Origin: Apostichopus japonicus
Taxonomy: Eukaryota > Echinodermata > Holothuroidea > Aspidochirotida > Stichopodidae
Length of the DNA stretch: 64,000 nucleotides
Direction: 5' to 3'
Assembly: GCF_037975245.1 (NCBI RefSeq)
Contig: NC_092576.1
Location: 28,635,111 to 28,699,110 of the forward strand
This document shows, piece by piece, positions 26,433-36,500 of this stretch. The translations under genes and the position numbers were made by a program. The notes under the pieces were generated by a model. The model was not told where the DNA came from and did no database searches. It worked only from the letters and a program-made list of their open reading frames with translations. Numbering within the stretch: position 1 is the first letter of the stretch; every line of letters starts with the position of its first letter.

Positions 26433-26654
26433 TACGGAAGCGTAGAAGGGACATTGCATTGAGAAGTTACCGAATTGACAAAACGACAATTATCTGCAGA
26501 TTGTAGCGCAGATGGTAACGTGTTAAAATTCATAAAATTGACGTTTTGACGAGATAACGGATCCCGTCAATGCATCAATTTTCTGCAATGCAGATAATTG
26601 TCGTTTTGTCAAGTCGGTAACTCGTCAATGCAATGTTCCTTCTACGCTTCCGTA
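26433..26654. mobile_element. Fold-back MITE with 66-bp inverted arms
   Basis: The left arm starts CGGAAGCGTAGAAGG at 26435 and runs through ACATTGCATTGA and GACAAAACGACAATTATCTG. The right arm is its close complement and ends CCTTCTACGCTTCCG at 26652. TA is present at both outer edges (26433-26434 and 26653-26654). The spacer is about 90 bp and non-coding. Confidence 0.8.
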
Positions 26655-27432
26655 TATATTACCATGAATACATATGTTGATGTAGCATTCACCTTCATTT
26701 CAAATACAGCTGCACGCAAAATTGTGCAACACGACAGGAAGTTGTTCGGGTTAACTGTTGTATCGGTTTGTCCTAGCATGACTAACCAACAAGGTGATGG
26801 TCTTTGCTTCTTAAACTGGTGAAGTTCCTGTTTTGTTTTTTCCGTTATATATCTTTGCTTCCGTTTTCTACTCAATTTGCGTGATCACGTTGCTAATTTC
26901 CGATTCTGCCCGTTTCATACCTCTCAACTGACACGGAATTTCCTCAGTTCACACGGAAATGGACCTAAAAGGCGGACAAAGTACGGAAATGTTAACATAT
27001 TTCATGGATTACTTTAAAACTTACGCAAAACATGGACTTTGATACGAAACTTCGAAAACACAAATTATTTTATAAAATTCTGACATTTTCTTTGAAAACA
27101 AACAATTAACCTTGACCTTACCGTACGTCACAGTCATAAACAAGCCAATCACGGTCGTACGCTACATCAAATCAACCATGTGATTACATGCAAATTTTCA
27201 ACTGCGTGCACACCGAAGATGAAAGCAATGCCGTTCTCTGCGCGAGTTCGCTCCGATTATGACACCACGCCTGTAAATACTGAAATGTTACGTATAAACT
27301 ATATGTACTGTATTGTTAAACGGGAACTTCTGCTATACTTGGGAGGTCTGCCTATTGTAATTCTTACCAAAATGGACCAAAATTTGAATAACAATAAGCA
27401 TACCAGTGGCTGACCCAGGATTTTAAAAACCA
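26655..27432. other. Non-coding stretch with a hAT-like terminus at its right end
   Basis: No gene recognised. CAGTGGCTGACCCAGGATTTT-type sequence begins at 27404, resembling the outer end of a hAT-type MITE, just before the telomeric array. No matching right end was found. Confidence 0.4.
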
Positions 27433-27570
27433 CCCTAACCCTAACCCTAACCCTAACCCTAACCCTAACCCTAACCCTAACCCTAACCCTAACCCTAACC
27501 CTAACCCTAACCCTAACCCTAACCCTAACCCTAACCCTAACCCTAACCCTAACCCTAACCCTAACCCTAA
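27433..27570 (-). repeat. Interstitial telomeric repeat, 23 perfect CCCTAA units
   Basis: Exactly 138 bp of uninterrupted CCCTAA, the complement of the TTAGGG metazoan telomere repeat. Ordinary sequence flanks both sides, so it is internal in this assembly. The Gly-Leu repeat frame read across it on the minus strand is an artefact. Confidence 0.98.
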
Positions 27571-27714
27571 CTTATTGTTACTCCTAGTCGTAAAAATAGT
27601 ACTCCTTGTTGTAAAAATAGCCATGTTAAAGCAACTGCGCATGCGTATTTATAAATTATTTTTACAACTAGTCGTAAGAATAGGCACTTTGAAATTCAGT
27701 AACGGCAGTTTATA

Positions 27715-28050
27715 CAATATACAATCACAAATATTTTTATTTCTTCAATCGAACTTTTGGCGAAGATAGAAGTTATGTCACCGATATCAAACATAAATAG
27801 GGTGATAGAGGACACTTTGCTCTATTCCGTGATGTGTGTCGCACCACCTAACTATTTCTATAACTAAAGATAATTAATTTTAAACATTTCGTTGGTACGT
27901 AGCGGCAGTGTTTACAAGATGTAGCGGAATTTAAGGCTATCACAAATATTCTTATCTTTTTCAATCGAAATTTTCGCGAAGATAGAAGTTATGTAACTAA
28001 TATCAAACATGGATAGGCTGACAGAAGAGATATTGCTCTTTTTTACAAAC
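27715..28050 (+). repeat. Two-unit tandem duplication, period about 225 bp
   Basis: ATCACAAATATT(T/C)TTAT, TTCAATCGAA, CGAAGATAGAAGTTATGT and ATATCAAACAT occur in the same order starting near 27722 and 27946, with scattered substitutions. Confidence 0.75.
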
Positions 28051-28079
28051 AATTATTGAGTGCCACCGCACCTTCACCG

Positions 28080-28185
28080 TTGCTTATTGTCCTCTAGATA
28101 ATAGATGGCGCTCTTCGCTTTTTCCTTATTGTCTGCTCTTATTGTCTGCTCTTATTGTCCGCTACTAATGTCCGCTACCTTCAGG
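28080..28185 (+). repeat. Short tandem minisatellite (CTTATTGTCTGCT type)
   Basis: Four to six degenerate copies of a 13-15-bp unit, TTATTGTCYGCTC, with variants such as CTAATGTCCGCTA. Confidence 0.75.
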
Positions 28186-28532
28186 CAGTTGCAGAGCCGA
28201 ATCTCTACAATACGGCTCAGGTGTGCAGAATGCCGACTGTCTGAGCGATCGAGCGACCTCTTGCGATTCTGTTGAAAGTATGTGGTGTTTTGATCAATTG
28301 TTATCTCATAATACGACTACTGCTCAGTGAGTTTAGAAAAAAAGCCAAAATTAAATTAAAAAATTGAAAACAAATCATAGGCCTTAATAAAAACTGCATA
28401 GTAAACATTAAAAAAGAAAGAAAAAAATCTTCTTAAATCTTATAGAATATAAATAGAATAAAATAAAACTATTAGCGAACTGCTTATCCACTAGAGAGCC
28501 TGTGTAGAAGAATGTGTACATAAAAGTAAGTT

Positions 28533-28574
28533 GGCCTGACGTTTCGATCCTAGCAGGATCTTCTTCAGAGGCTA
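28533..28574 (-). ncRNA. Hammerhead ribozyme-like motif (Penelope-type retroelement remnant?)
   Basis: On the minus strand the order is: AGCCT arm, CTGAAGA (28568-28562), one extra A (28561), GATCC, loop TGCTA, GGATC, GAAA (28545-28542), CGTC (28541-28538), AGGCC arm. This matches the hammerhead core order CUGANGA, stem II, GAAA, UH, with a perfect 5-bp stem II and a 4-bp stem I (GCCU/AGGC). Stem III would be minimal, since ACGU is palindromic and could pair between two molecules. The extra A between CUGAAGA and stem II departs from the consensus. Penelope-like elements are known to carry minimal hammerheads. The assignment here is inference. Confidence 0.35.
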
Positions 28575-28678
28575 AAGAATATCATTAGATAAGTAAATGA
28601 GTAAATTGAAAACTGAATAGGAAATATTACACTTTGGAGAAGAGTAATTTTTTTTTTTTTTGGGGGGGGGGGGGGTTA

Positions 28679-28785
28679 AATATGAATGTAAGAGACTGAC
28701 TTCGGTCAGCTTGCGGCTTTGATAAGCCAATGATGGTTTCTTCGCGAGTTCTTGCTTACAGGAGGATCTAATAAACATACATTTA
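28679..28785 (+). mobile_element. SINE 3' body (5' truncated), interrupted by a hAT-like MITE
   Basis: Shares GAGACTGACTTCGGTCAGC and the GCTT(A/G)CAGGAGGATCTAA block with the tRNA-headed SINE at 55640-55853. It ends in an ATAC-rich tail that continues after the MITE at 29153-29180. The tRNA-like head is missing and poly-T/poly-G precedes it. Confidence 0.75.
28778..28785. repeat. 8-bp target-site duplication (left) of the MITE at 28786
   Basis: TACATTTA, identical to 29153-29160 on the other side of the element. Confidence 0.95.
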
Positions 28786-29152
28786 CAAGGGCGTAGGAAC
28801 CGGGGGACTGGGGGGGCGCCAGCCCCCCAGTGAAAAATATGGGGGGCGGAAGTGTCGTTCCGCCCCCCGCTCCGCAAGTCAGAAAACCCCTTTTTCATTT
28901 CCAAATGAGAAAAAAATCTCATTTGAAGCACCAAATTGCATCTAAGGCCAGGTGAAAATGCAAAATTCTTTACAAAATGGAGTGGGTGTTGAAGTGTGCT
29001 ATATTGCAACAAATTGCATCTGAGGCCACCTGGAAATGCAAAAAAATTCCAAAGGGGAGGGGGACACCCCCTCCCCTTAGACCCCTCCCCCAGGCCGGCC
29101 ATCAGTCTTCAGCCCCCCCCCCCCCACTCAAAAGTACCTTCCTACGCCACTG
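28786..29152 (+). mobile_element. hAT-like MITE, copy 1 (367 bp)
   Basis: Ends are CAAGGGCGTAGGAACC and the complement of CAGTGGCGTAGGAAGG, giving terminal inverted repeats of about 14 bp. It is flanked by a perfect 8-bp duplication TACATTTA, the length typical of the hAT superfamily. The inside is G/C-rich near both ends, with the perfect 12-bp hairpin at 29052-29078. It is non-coding, so it would need a transposase from elsewhere. It sits in the ATAC tail of a SINE. Confidence 0.93.
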
Positions 29153-29160
29153 TACATTTA
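29153..29160. repeat. 8-bp target-site duplication (right) of the MITE at 28786
   Basis: TACATTTA, matching 28778-28785. Confidence 0.95.
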
Positions 29161-29843
29161 TACATCCATACATAGCCTACATATAAGTAGATTATACACT
29201 AACCATTCGCACAAAAAACAACAACACATGTCTCTAAACAGCAGACTGGACGTTACAACAAAAAGGAGGAATATTAAATATAGAAAATAAACCTCCCTAA
29301 GCCAGTCCTTAGTCCTCCCCCTAACGATACTTCCCTGCCATAAGCTATACCTTTTTGGGATAACCGCCGGGTTCAAATTTTGTTCAAAGTTTCCAGCTTG
29401 TCATTCATGCATACAGCCCTCTTCAGAATTCCTTTGTGAAAGTGTAAGTGATAATACTACAACACCACAGTCGGAAGTACGCGTGTCAGCTGTAGACTAC
29501 GTTGTTCCTTTATATAGATATAGTCTATACAAATTAAGGGAACCTAGATCAGATTAATGTTTCACCAATACAAAGTGTAAGTAACGGGATGTTGGGAAGT
29601 TACCGGATACTACAACAGGATCCTCATATACACAATAACAATGGGACAATACAGAGAAATCGATGCACTCAGTTTTTATAAGCAATATTGTGCAATTATG
29701 ATCCATTGCCGAGTGTGCATGCCATGTGAGAAAACCACGGAGGGGAAGGGGTGTTGGGGCGGGTGACGGGGGGGGGGTGGGAGGCGTTAGTTGGGAGACA
29801 GAAGAAAGAGACAATGGTATAACGCAGTTTCGGAATTTGACTA
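29161..29843. other. Spacer between the two inverted MITEs; SINE tail then no recognised feature
   Basis: The first 20 bases are the rest of the ATAC-type SINE tail. The remainder has no recognised gene. Poly-G runs lie near 29770. Confidence 0.5.
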
Positions 29844-29851
29844 AATATACA

Positions 29852-30224
29852 CAGTGGCGTAGGAAGGTACTTTTGAGTGGGGGGCTGAAGACTGATGGCC
29901 GGCCTGGGGGAGGGGTCTAAGGGGAGGGGGTGTCCCCCTCCCCTTTGGAATTGTTTTGCATTTCCAAGTGGCCTCAGATGCAATTTGGTGCAATATAGCA
30001 CACTTCAACCCACCCACTCCATTTTGTATATAATTTTGCATTTTCACCTGGCCTTAGATGCAATTTGGTGCTCCAAATGAGATTTTTTTATCATTTGGAA
30101 ATGAAAAAGGGATTTTCTGACTTTCGAAGAGGGGGGGGGGCGGAATGATACTTCCGCTCCTCCATATTTTTCACTGAGGGGGCTGGCGCCCCCAGCTCCC
30201 AGCCCCCCGGTTCCTACGCCCTTG
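29852..30224 (-). mobile_element. hAT-like MITE, copy 2 (373 bp, inverted relative to copy 1)
   Basis: Reverse-complement relative of the element at 28786-29152. Its ends are CAGTGGCGTAGGAAGG and the complement of CAAGGGCGTAGGAACC. A perfect 8-bp duplication AATATACA flanks it at 29844-29851 and 30225-30232. The same 12-bp hairpin is at 29919-29945. The two copies lie 699 bp apart in opposite orientation. Confidence 0.93.
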
Positions 30225-30232
30225 AATATACA

Positions 30233-32120
30233 GCAATTGGCTGAGGAGAGGCAGCCGTGGGCGTGGAGGAGGGTGGGGGGGGGGGGGAGGTTGGCAAGAG
30301 GTGCGCAGAGATTCTCAATGCGGATATCGGAGGCAATATTTATGTGAAGCTTTGTTCACCAACATTACGGGTCATAGTGGCGTTAGTGGTACTAGGACCT
30401 ACAGAATACAAAGCAAACGCACACATTCACACACAAAAGAAGACTAAAATAATTCAGAGAACTTCCTCTTTTCTCCGGATATTTCTTTTTTTTTGTATGT
30501 GACAGTACGCGCTACAAGAGAACACGCAATATCTGAAAATGATACATCCCAGGGGTATGGCTCTCCCCTCCCACACTCCCACCAAAGTATCCCACTATCA
30601 ATTGAGTTGATCTCCACTGGTCCATTGGCGGTACTCTACCGATAATAGCGTTCCTCGCGATCAGAAATACCCGCCCATGGCGTTTTACAAGCAACATTTC
30701 CCCATTGTGCCAAAACTCGCCAACGCGACACAATGAAGTCCAACCCAGGCTACAGCAGCCTAACCCTGTCAGTTACGGTGTGGTACCATCATCAAGGGTT
30801 GTATACGGCCGACCATACAGTTCACCACAGCAAACCGTGCAGATTCACATTCATTGCATATCTGGTCGAGACGTTTATAGTATGTCCCTTGATTCGCTCA
30901 CACTTGTCTGGAACCAACATCCCCCTGACACCCCCCCCCCCACCGCCCCTCCAACCACTTCACCTTCCTTCGTCGAAGTTTTGCCTCTTCTCCATTGAAA
31001 TGGTAATACGGTACAAATCATGCATGGGTAATTCCGAAACCATCCAAATAAACGCAGGAACACAGAATCAAAACAGAAACAAACAAAGCAAACCACAAAC
31101 CGAACAAGAGCAAACTCTCACATCACAATTAATTTTATATGCAGGAACCAAAATGCTTTAATATTGTTCAACATATGTTGGTTGGTGAACCTAATTTTTT
31201 TCCCAACAATTTGCAATGTTTACACGACGGCAAATCCCTTGAATTTATTTCGTTGCTGTTTGTTTGGGTGAGTTCCACTCAACACCCAGCCCCCCTCCCC
31301 CTCCCCCACTCCTTCCCTGACATTTCCCAACGAGCCCCGTGTTGTTAATTTATATGGGCGCACTGATTGGACTGTGCCTATCCCAGGACTCGTGCGTGGA
31401 CAGTGGAAGCATTATTTTCACAATGCCATATTGTGGAAAGTGAAGTTTTTGTTTATCACCATCCTATAAACCAACCTTAGTATTCACAAAATGATGACCG
31501 CAGCTTACCGGGTGAATCTCGTTCACAAATTGTTAATTTTTGCGACGAATCTAACGGGAAGTTTAAGACCCAGGCATTAACAAAACGTTAACCCGTGGAA
31601 TCAGATATCACGTTCAGATTGTCCCTAAAGCCAGTGGAATCAATTTTCTCTGTGTTCTTGTGTCCAAACGTGTAACAAAACGTAGTAAAATCATATGATT
31701 GTGTTTACAAAACGTCTTGCCAAAAATTTCTCATGAATTTTGAATGACTGAGTAGGAAGGTCCTCCGAGAAGTAGGCGTGAAAGGATTTTAGCGGGAATT
31801 CTTCGCCCAATCCAGCAAAGCTAGCTAAATCTAGGGGCTAAAAATAAAGTCCTCAACATGCTAATTAGCGGGTATTGTCAAAACTAATAGAATATTATTT
31901 TGACGAAACCATAATTAAAACGCTAGCAATCCTTCGATTTATTTTCACTTCAGTACCTATATCATAGTTTTACCACCCGTAACATATCTTTCCTTTAAAA
32001 TATGAGCAAGGTGATCTAAAAACATTATTTTTAGAATGTAGGGGGCAGTCCAGACTGTACCATTATTGTTTACATCAACCTTTACACGACCCCTGTCACA
32101 CTTGCTTTGACAACTGTTAC
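30233..32120. other. Intergenic stretch upstream of FoxN1/4
   Basis: No gene recognised. Poly-G/poly-C runs lie near 30275 and 30930. Frames up to 142 codons have no recognisable domains. Confidence 0.5.
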
Positions 32121-32127
32121 AGATCGA

Positions 32128-32223
32128 CCAATCAGGATCACCCAATGATAGCTATTGACTATTCAAATTTGATTGTCCAATCAGATCAATTCTTTTTATA
32201 CTGTCTTTGTTCAACGTTCAGTC
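32128..32223 (+). promoter_or_regulatory. Candidate FoxN1/4 core promoter (CCAAT boxes, TATA, initiator)
   Basis: CCAAT at 32128-32132 and 32177-32181, both in an ACCAATCAG/TCCAATCAG-type context. A TATA-like TTTTTATA lies at 32193-32200. A TCAGTC initiator has its A at 32220, 27 bp after the TATA start. The spacing fits a TATA/Inr promoter and would give a 5' UTR of about 425 bp before the ATG at 32645, if no 5' intron exists. Confidence 0.5.
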
Positions 32224-32644
32224 AACGGAATTTACTACGACTACTACGTTCTGGCCATTTAAACCACATGATATAACCTTGTTTTCGTTTGAAATTACGT
32301 ACTTTTGCATGTTTTCGAACATCCCCGGGGTACAAGAAATCATCACCCCTGAATTTTTGGCATCGACAGAAGTCTTCAACGGTAAAATTCTCAGCTTTAG
32401 CAAGACGAGCGAACGGTAACATTAATGAGCTCTTTGTCGGAACAAGTTTGCGATTCAGAGCTTTGTCAAGGATTTCATTGTGCGACGGCGACCATTTTGT
32501 TTCAGTACATAGCTGCATAGACGGTACAGTGTAGGCCTGATATCGAGGTACTTGATACCAGTAGGCCAATTCACTTCCTCTAAGCAGTTCAGTTAAACGT
32601 CTGTTTCTTTCAGAGTCTTGAAGACGGGAGCTGTGGTTTTTAGC

Positions 32645-33525
32645 ATGGAGTACTTCGATTCTGGACAAGTATCTGATTTTTCTGTGAGGGACGTTTTTGA
32701 ATCGGAAGTTAAATCAGAAATTGACGAATTGTTGAGTACGGAAACTACACCGTTCGCGCAGGAAACGGTAACAAACATGGATTTAGGAACAGGTCTACCC
32801 TCGACAGCTGACATGGGCTTAGAAATGACAGAACTTCAGTCTTGGGACCAAAGTTTTAATTCACACGTCCTAAATGACGGTACATTAAATGGTGCAGTTG
32901 TGACTTCGGCTAATAATATTTTAGATTTTTCACCCGATAAATATGGAATTGATTCAAGTAACAATATTTTTGTTGACCCTCAGACGGGTTTACCATCATC
33001 GCATGCAAATCTTACATTGGGTGGTACACACATTCGTGCACAACAGGTGAATTTATTTGTGAACAGTGCTAGGGACCAGTTGGAACAACAAGCCCTTTTG
33101 CAACAAGGATTAAATATGTCACAGAATAAAGTTAACCTAGGGTACGACCAAACCGATAACTACGGACTGCAACAATATAACCATATTAGCAATGGACATC
33201 AACCTACTGGCAGGGAGTTTACACATTACCAACTGCAGAACGGCCAAGGGCAGACGATATCTTCTTCAAGGAAGAACGGTGTCCATCGGATAGGCGTCCA
33301 TAACTCAAATTCAGTAATTAAATCAGCCAAGCACCAGCCGTACCCTACGTCCAAAACGCAAATTAAGAAAAATGCAAATATCTCAAAGAACATTAAAATG
33401 GAACCTGGTTTGAAGGAGAAAATTTATTCCAAGCCTTGTTATTCTTATAGTTGTCTAATTACCATGGCTTTAAAAAATAGTAAAGCTGGTTGCTTGCCTG
33501 TTAGTGAAATTTATCATTTTATGTG
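32645..33525 (+). CDS. foxN1/4: FoxN1/4 coding exon 1
   Basis: Encodes residues 1-293 plus two bases of the next codon. It ends ATGTG followed by the donor GTAAGT and holds the first third of the forkhead domain. The split codon completes to Cys with exon 2. Confidence 0.92.
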
Positions 33526-36500
33526 GTAAGTATATTAGTAAATATTACCAAAAGCTTTAATAGTTAGGCCCTGACTAGCCAAAATTTACATAACGATTTT
33601 AAATGCATAGGAACAAATTTGTCGTGTTGATAAAGCAAAAAATTGCAGCAGAAGATTTATATTGCCATGCTTTGAAGAGCAGCTATTTTAGTTGTTGATG
33701 ATACGTAATGTTAGCATAATCCTATACTAGTCTAGTAGTAGTATGATATTGCTAGTCCTTGCCTAACCTTTTTCAAAATATGTACACAAGTAACCTCTAA
33801 GTTAGGTCATTAGCCGGACTGCTCCGCTGTCATTTCAAACAATGCATTGACAAGTAAAATTTTTGGAAATTTCAGAGTAGACTTTTTAGGTTACATTGTA
33901 TACTAACGAAATGTTTAAATTAGATATTCATTTTTAATTCTTTAACATATAACTTTTAATATACTCCATTCGGTGCAAGACAGATACATGCGGCAAGGAA
34001 TTTGCGTTACGTTTCATCAGTGACAAATTGAACATGCTGACTTTGAGAGAAAAACCACAGAATAAATCATCCGATACAGCATAAGCAAAAATGCTATGTA
34101 AAATGGGTGATAATGATATAGAAACTGTACAGAGAATGTCATGTTTTTTGTCCATGATTAATGGAAACAATAATATTTATTACACTTTCACTGAGTTCCA
34201 CTTTTCACTTTATATTTTCAGTGAGAATTTTCCATACTTCAAGACTGCTAAAGATGGCTGGAAGGTAAGTTAACATGATTAAATATTTCAACAACCGGTT
34301 GCTTCTCATATTAGGCCAATTTAAAAAAATATACTGTGAGCCTGCAGGCCTGTGTGAGGAATGTAGTTGGTTGGGTCTTCTATTTAAAGGAGTGAAGGAC
34401 TAGAACTGTTGCATGCATAACCCAAAATTGAGTTATGTACTTGTATATATACTAAGAAGCCAGACTTTCAACAGCGAAAAGTGAGAAATACTAAAACAGG
34501 TTGCATTTTTTCGAGGAGAAGGGTGTTAGAATATACTGTACATTTTCTGGCATGGTATTCATAATTGTGTGGCAATCATGTTCACAAGTTTATGTGAGAG
34601 ACATTGTCAGAAGTAGCAATTTTTTCCAGGATGGCTTCCTATTATCCATGGATTTGTACCCATACTCTTGAGTAGTCTGGAAAATGAGGACCCCTTTTCA
34701 CACATTTTTCGCCCAAACTCAGACCTCTCTCCCACCCGATCTCCTTTCTCAAATCAAAATTCAGAGAATAATTCATCCAGTATCACATGTCAGAATGCTA
34801 CGCAAAATGGGCAAATTGCTATTCAAATGCAGATTATGTACTGTAAATAGCAATTTTGTACATAGAATTCCACAGTTTTTTACGTAAGAGACACAATTCG
34901 CAGACTTTCAAAACTAAATGAAAAATATTCACAAAATTTTAACACAAAATTGTTTTTCCCTGAAATCTGCCACACTCTTGTACATAGGATTTGACATGTT
35001 TTTGTTTACATACATGACATACATAATTTGGAGACTTCAAAACTAGTTCAGTTCTAGTTTAGAGACGCGAGGATCAGGAAGCCTTACAGTAGTGTATTTG
35101 AGATCCTATCCGTTTTAGATCGTGGATGAACACCAACTTTATTTAAAGCCTTCTCTTTTTGATAAACTACAGCTGTATATTCACAAAATATCCAACACAA
35201 AACATTTTTTCCCCCTAAAACTGACAGTTTTGTACATCTAGAATTTGACAGTGTTTGTTTACATCAGAGCAGAAATCAGTGACTTCAAAACTTATGAGTA
35301 ATATATTCTCAAAATTTCAACACAAAAATGTTATTCCCTGAAACTGCCAATGGGTTTCCAACTTTCCATTCTTCGACTCTCTTTGACAGCACACTTGAAA
35401 TTACAACAGCATCTTGCAAAACTGTTGTTTATAAGTACGGATGAGCTATCAGTCAGGAACAGCCGACTAAAACCGAGGGAGGGTGGGTGGGTTGGGGGTG
35501 GAGAATACAAAATGAGGGTAGAAAGTCAATTTAAGTTGTTACTAGTGTAACAGAAACTGTCCTTTTTGTTTTCTTAACCAGTATAAAAACTGCAACAGCT
35601 CAGCTGTAACAGTTTAGTGGACTACAATATCATGAGTAGATTTCCACTGTAACCTTTCTGTGACTGCTTCTGTCAAGAGTGAATTTGATATCATTTTAAC
35701 ATCTGATGTCTATGCCAAGAAAAAGTGTTTTTTTGTCAACCATCTCATGGGGTTTCCCCAAATTTGGAAATTTCCAAGAAGGAATGGCGGATATAACTGT
35801 CCCTTGAGACTCTGCTCAGGAGTATTATATTATTATCTGGCAATTTGAGAACTTCACCCAGGAACACTTTGAAAGTATAGAAAAGATGCTGGTCTGGTAT
35901 TACATGATGTATACACAGTACAGTTTGGATGCCTACTACTGTAGCTCTGTTTACTGTTCAGTGTTCAAGTCAAGTCTGTGGGCTGCTTGAGTTAGCATTT
36001 CCTTATACAGTAATCAGGGAATATACGTTGTGAGCATTCAAATCTTTACTTCTAAAGCAGTTTTGAAGGCCCTCGGCTTTGTCCCGTATAAGACAAGCTG
36101 GTTCCTGTGTTCCCAAAACCAAACTGCTGTGTAAAATTTTTTGCATTTGTATGGCAAATTTGCCCACTTTGCATATATGATAGGGATGCACCTGATATCC
36201 GGTCTGGCCGGATAGTGAGCAATTATCCAGTTCCGGTTCCGGCCGGATATTTTTCAAAATCCGGCCGGATCTTTTTCAAAATCTGGCCGGATCTTTTTCA
36301 AAATCTGGCCTGAATTATTCCTTTAAAAGGTGTTGGTATTAACTTAAATCAATGTAAACTATTTCCAAATATTAATAAAAACATTCAAAGTAAGGAAAAA
36401 TTAGGTTTAACATGTTTAATTTAATTTTCTCAATGGTCTGACCTACTGTTTCTAAAGATCCAATTAAATAATCTTTTTATTCAGTATAAAGTATGAGATT

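Noticed and set aside
27364-27642. 92-codon minus-strand frame with Gly-Leu repeats
   Set aside because: It is the telomeric CCCTAA array read on the other strand.
28572-29102. 176-codon minus-strand frame
   Set aside because: It runs across a hAT-like MITE, a SINE tail and poly-G. It is a composite of repeats with no protein signature.
30705-31161. Frames of 97 and 142 codons rich in Pro
   Set aside because: They depend on a poly-C tract and lack domains, splice context or conserved motifs.
32222-32668. 148-codon minus-strand frame over the FoxN1/4 5' UTR
   Set aside because: No recognisable domain. It overlaps the predicted promoter/5' UTR on the opposite strand and looks like a shadow.
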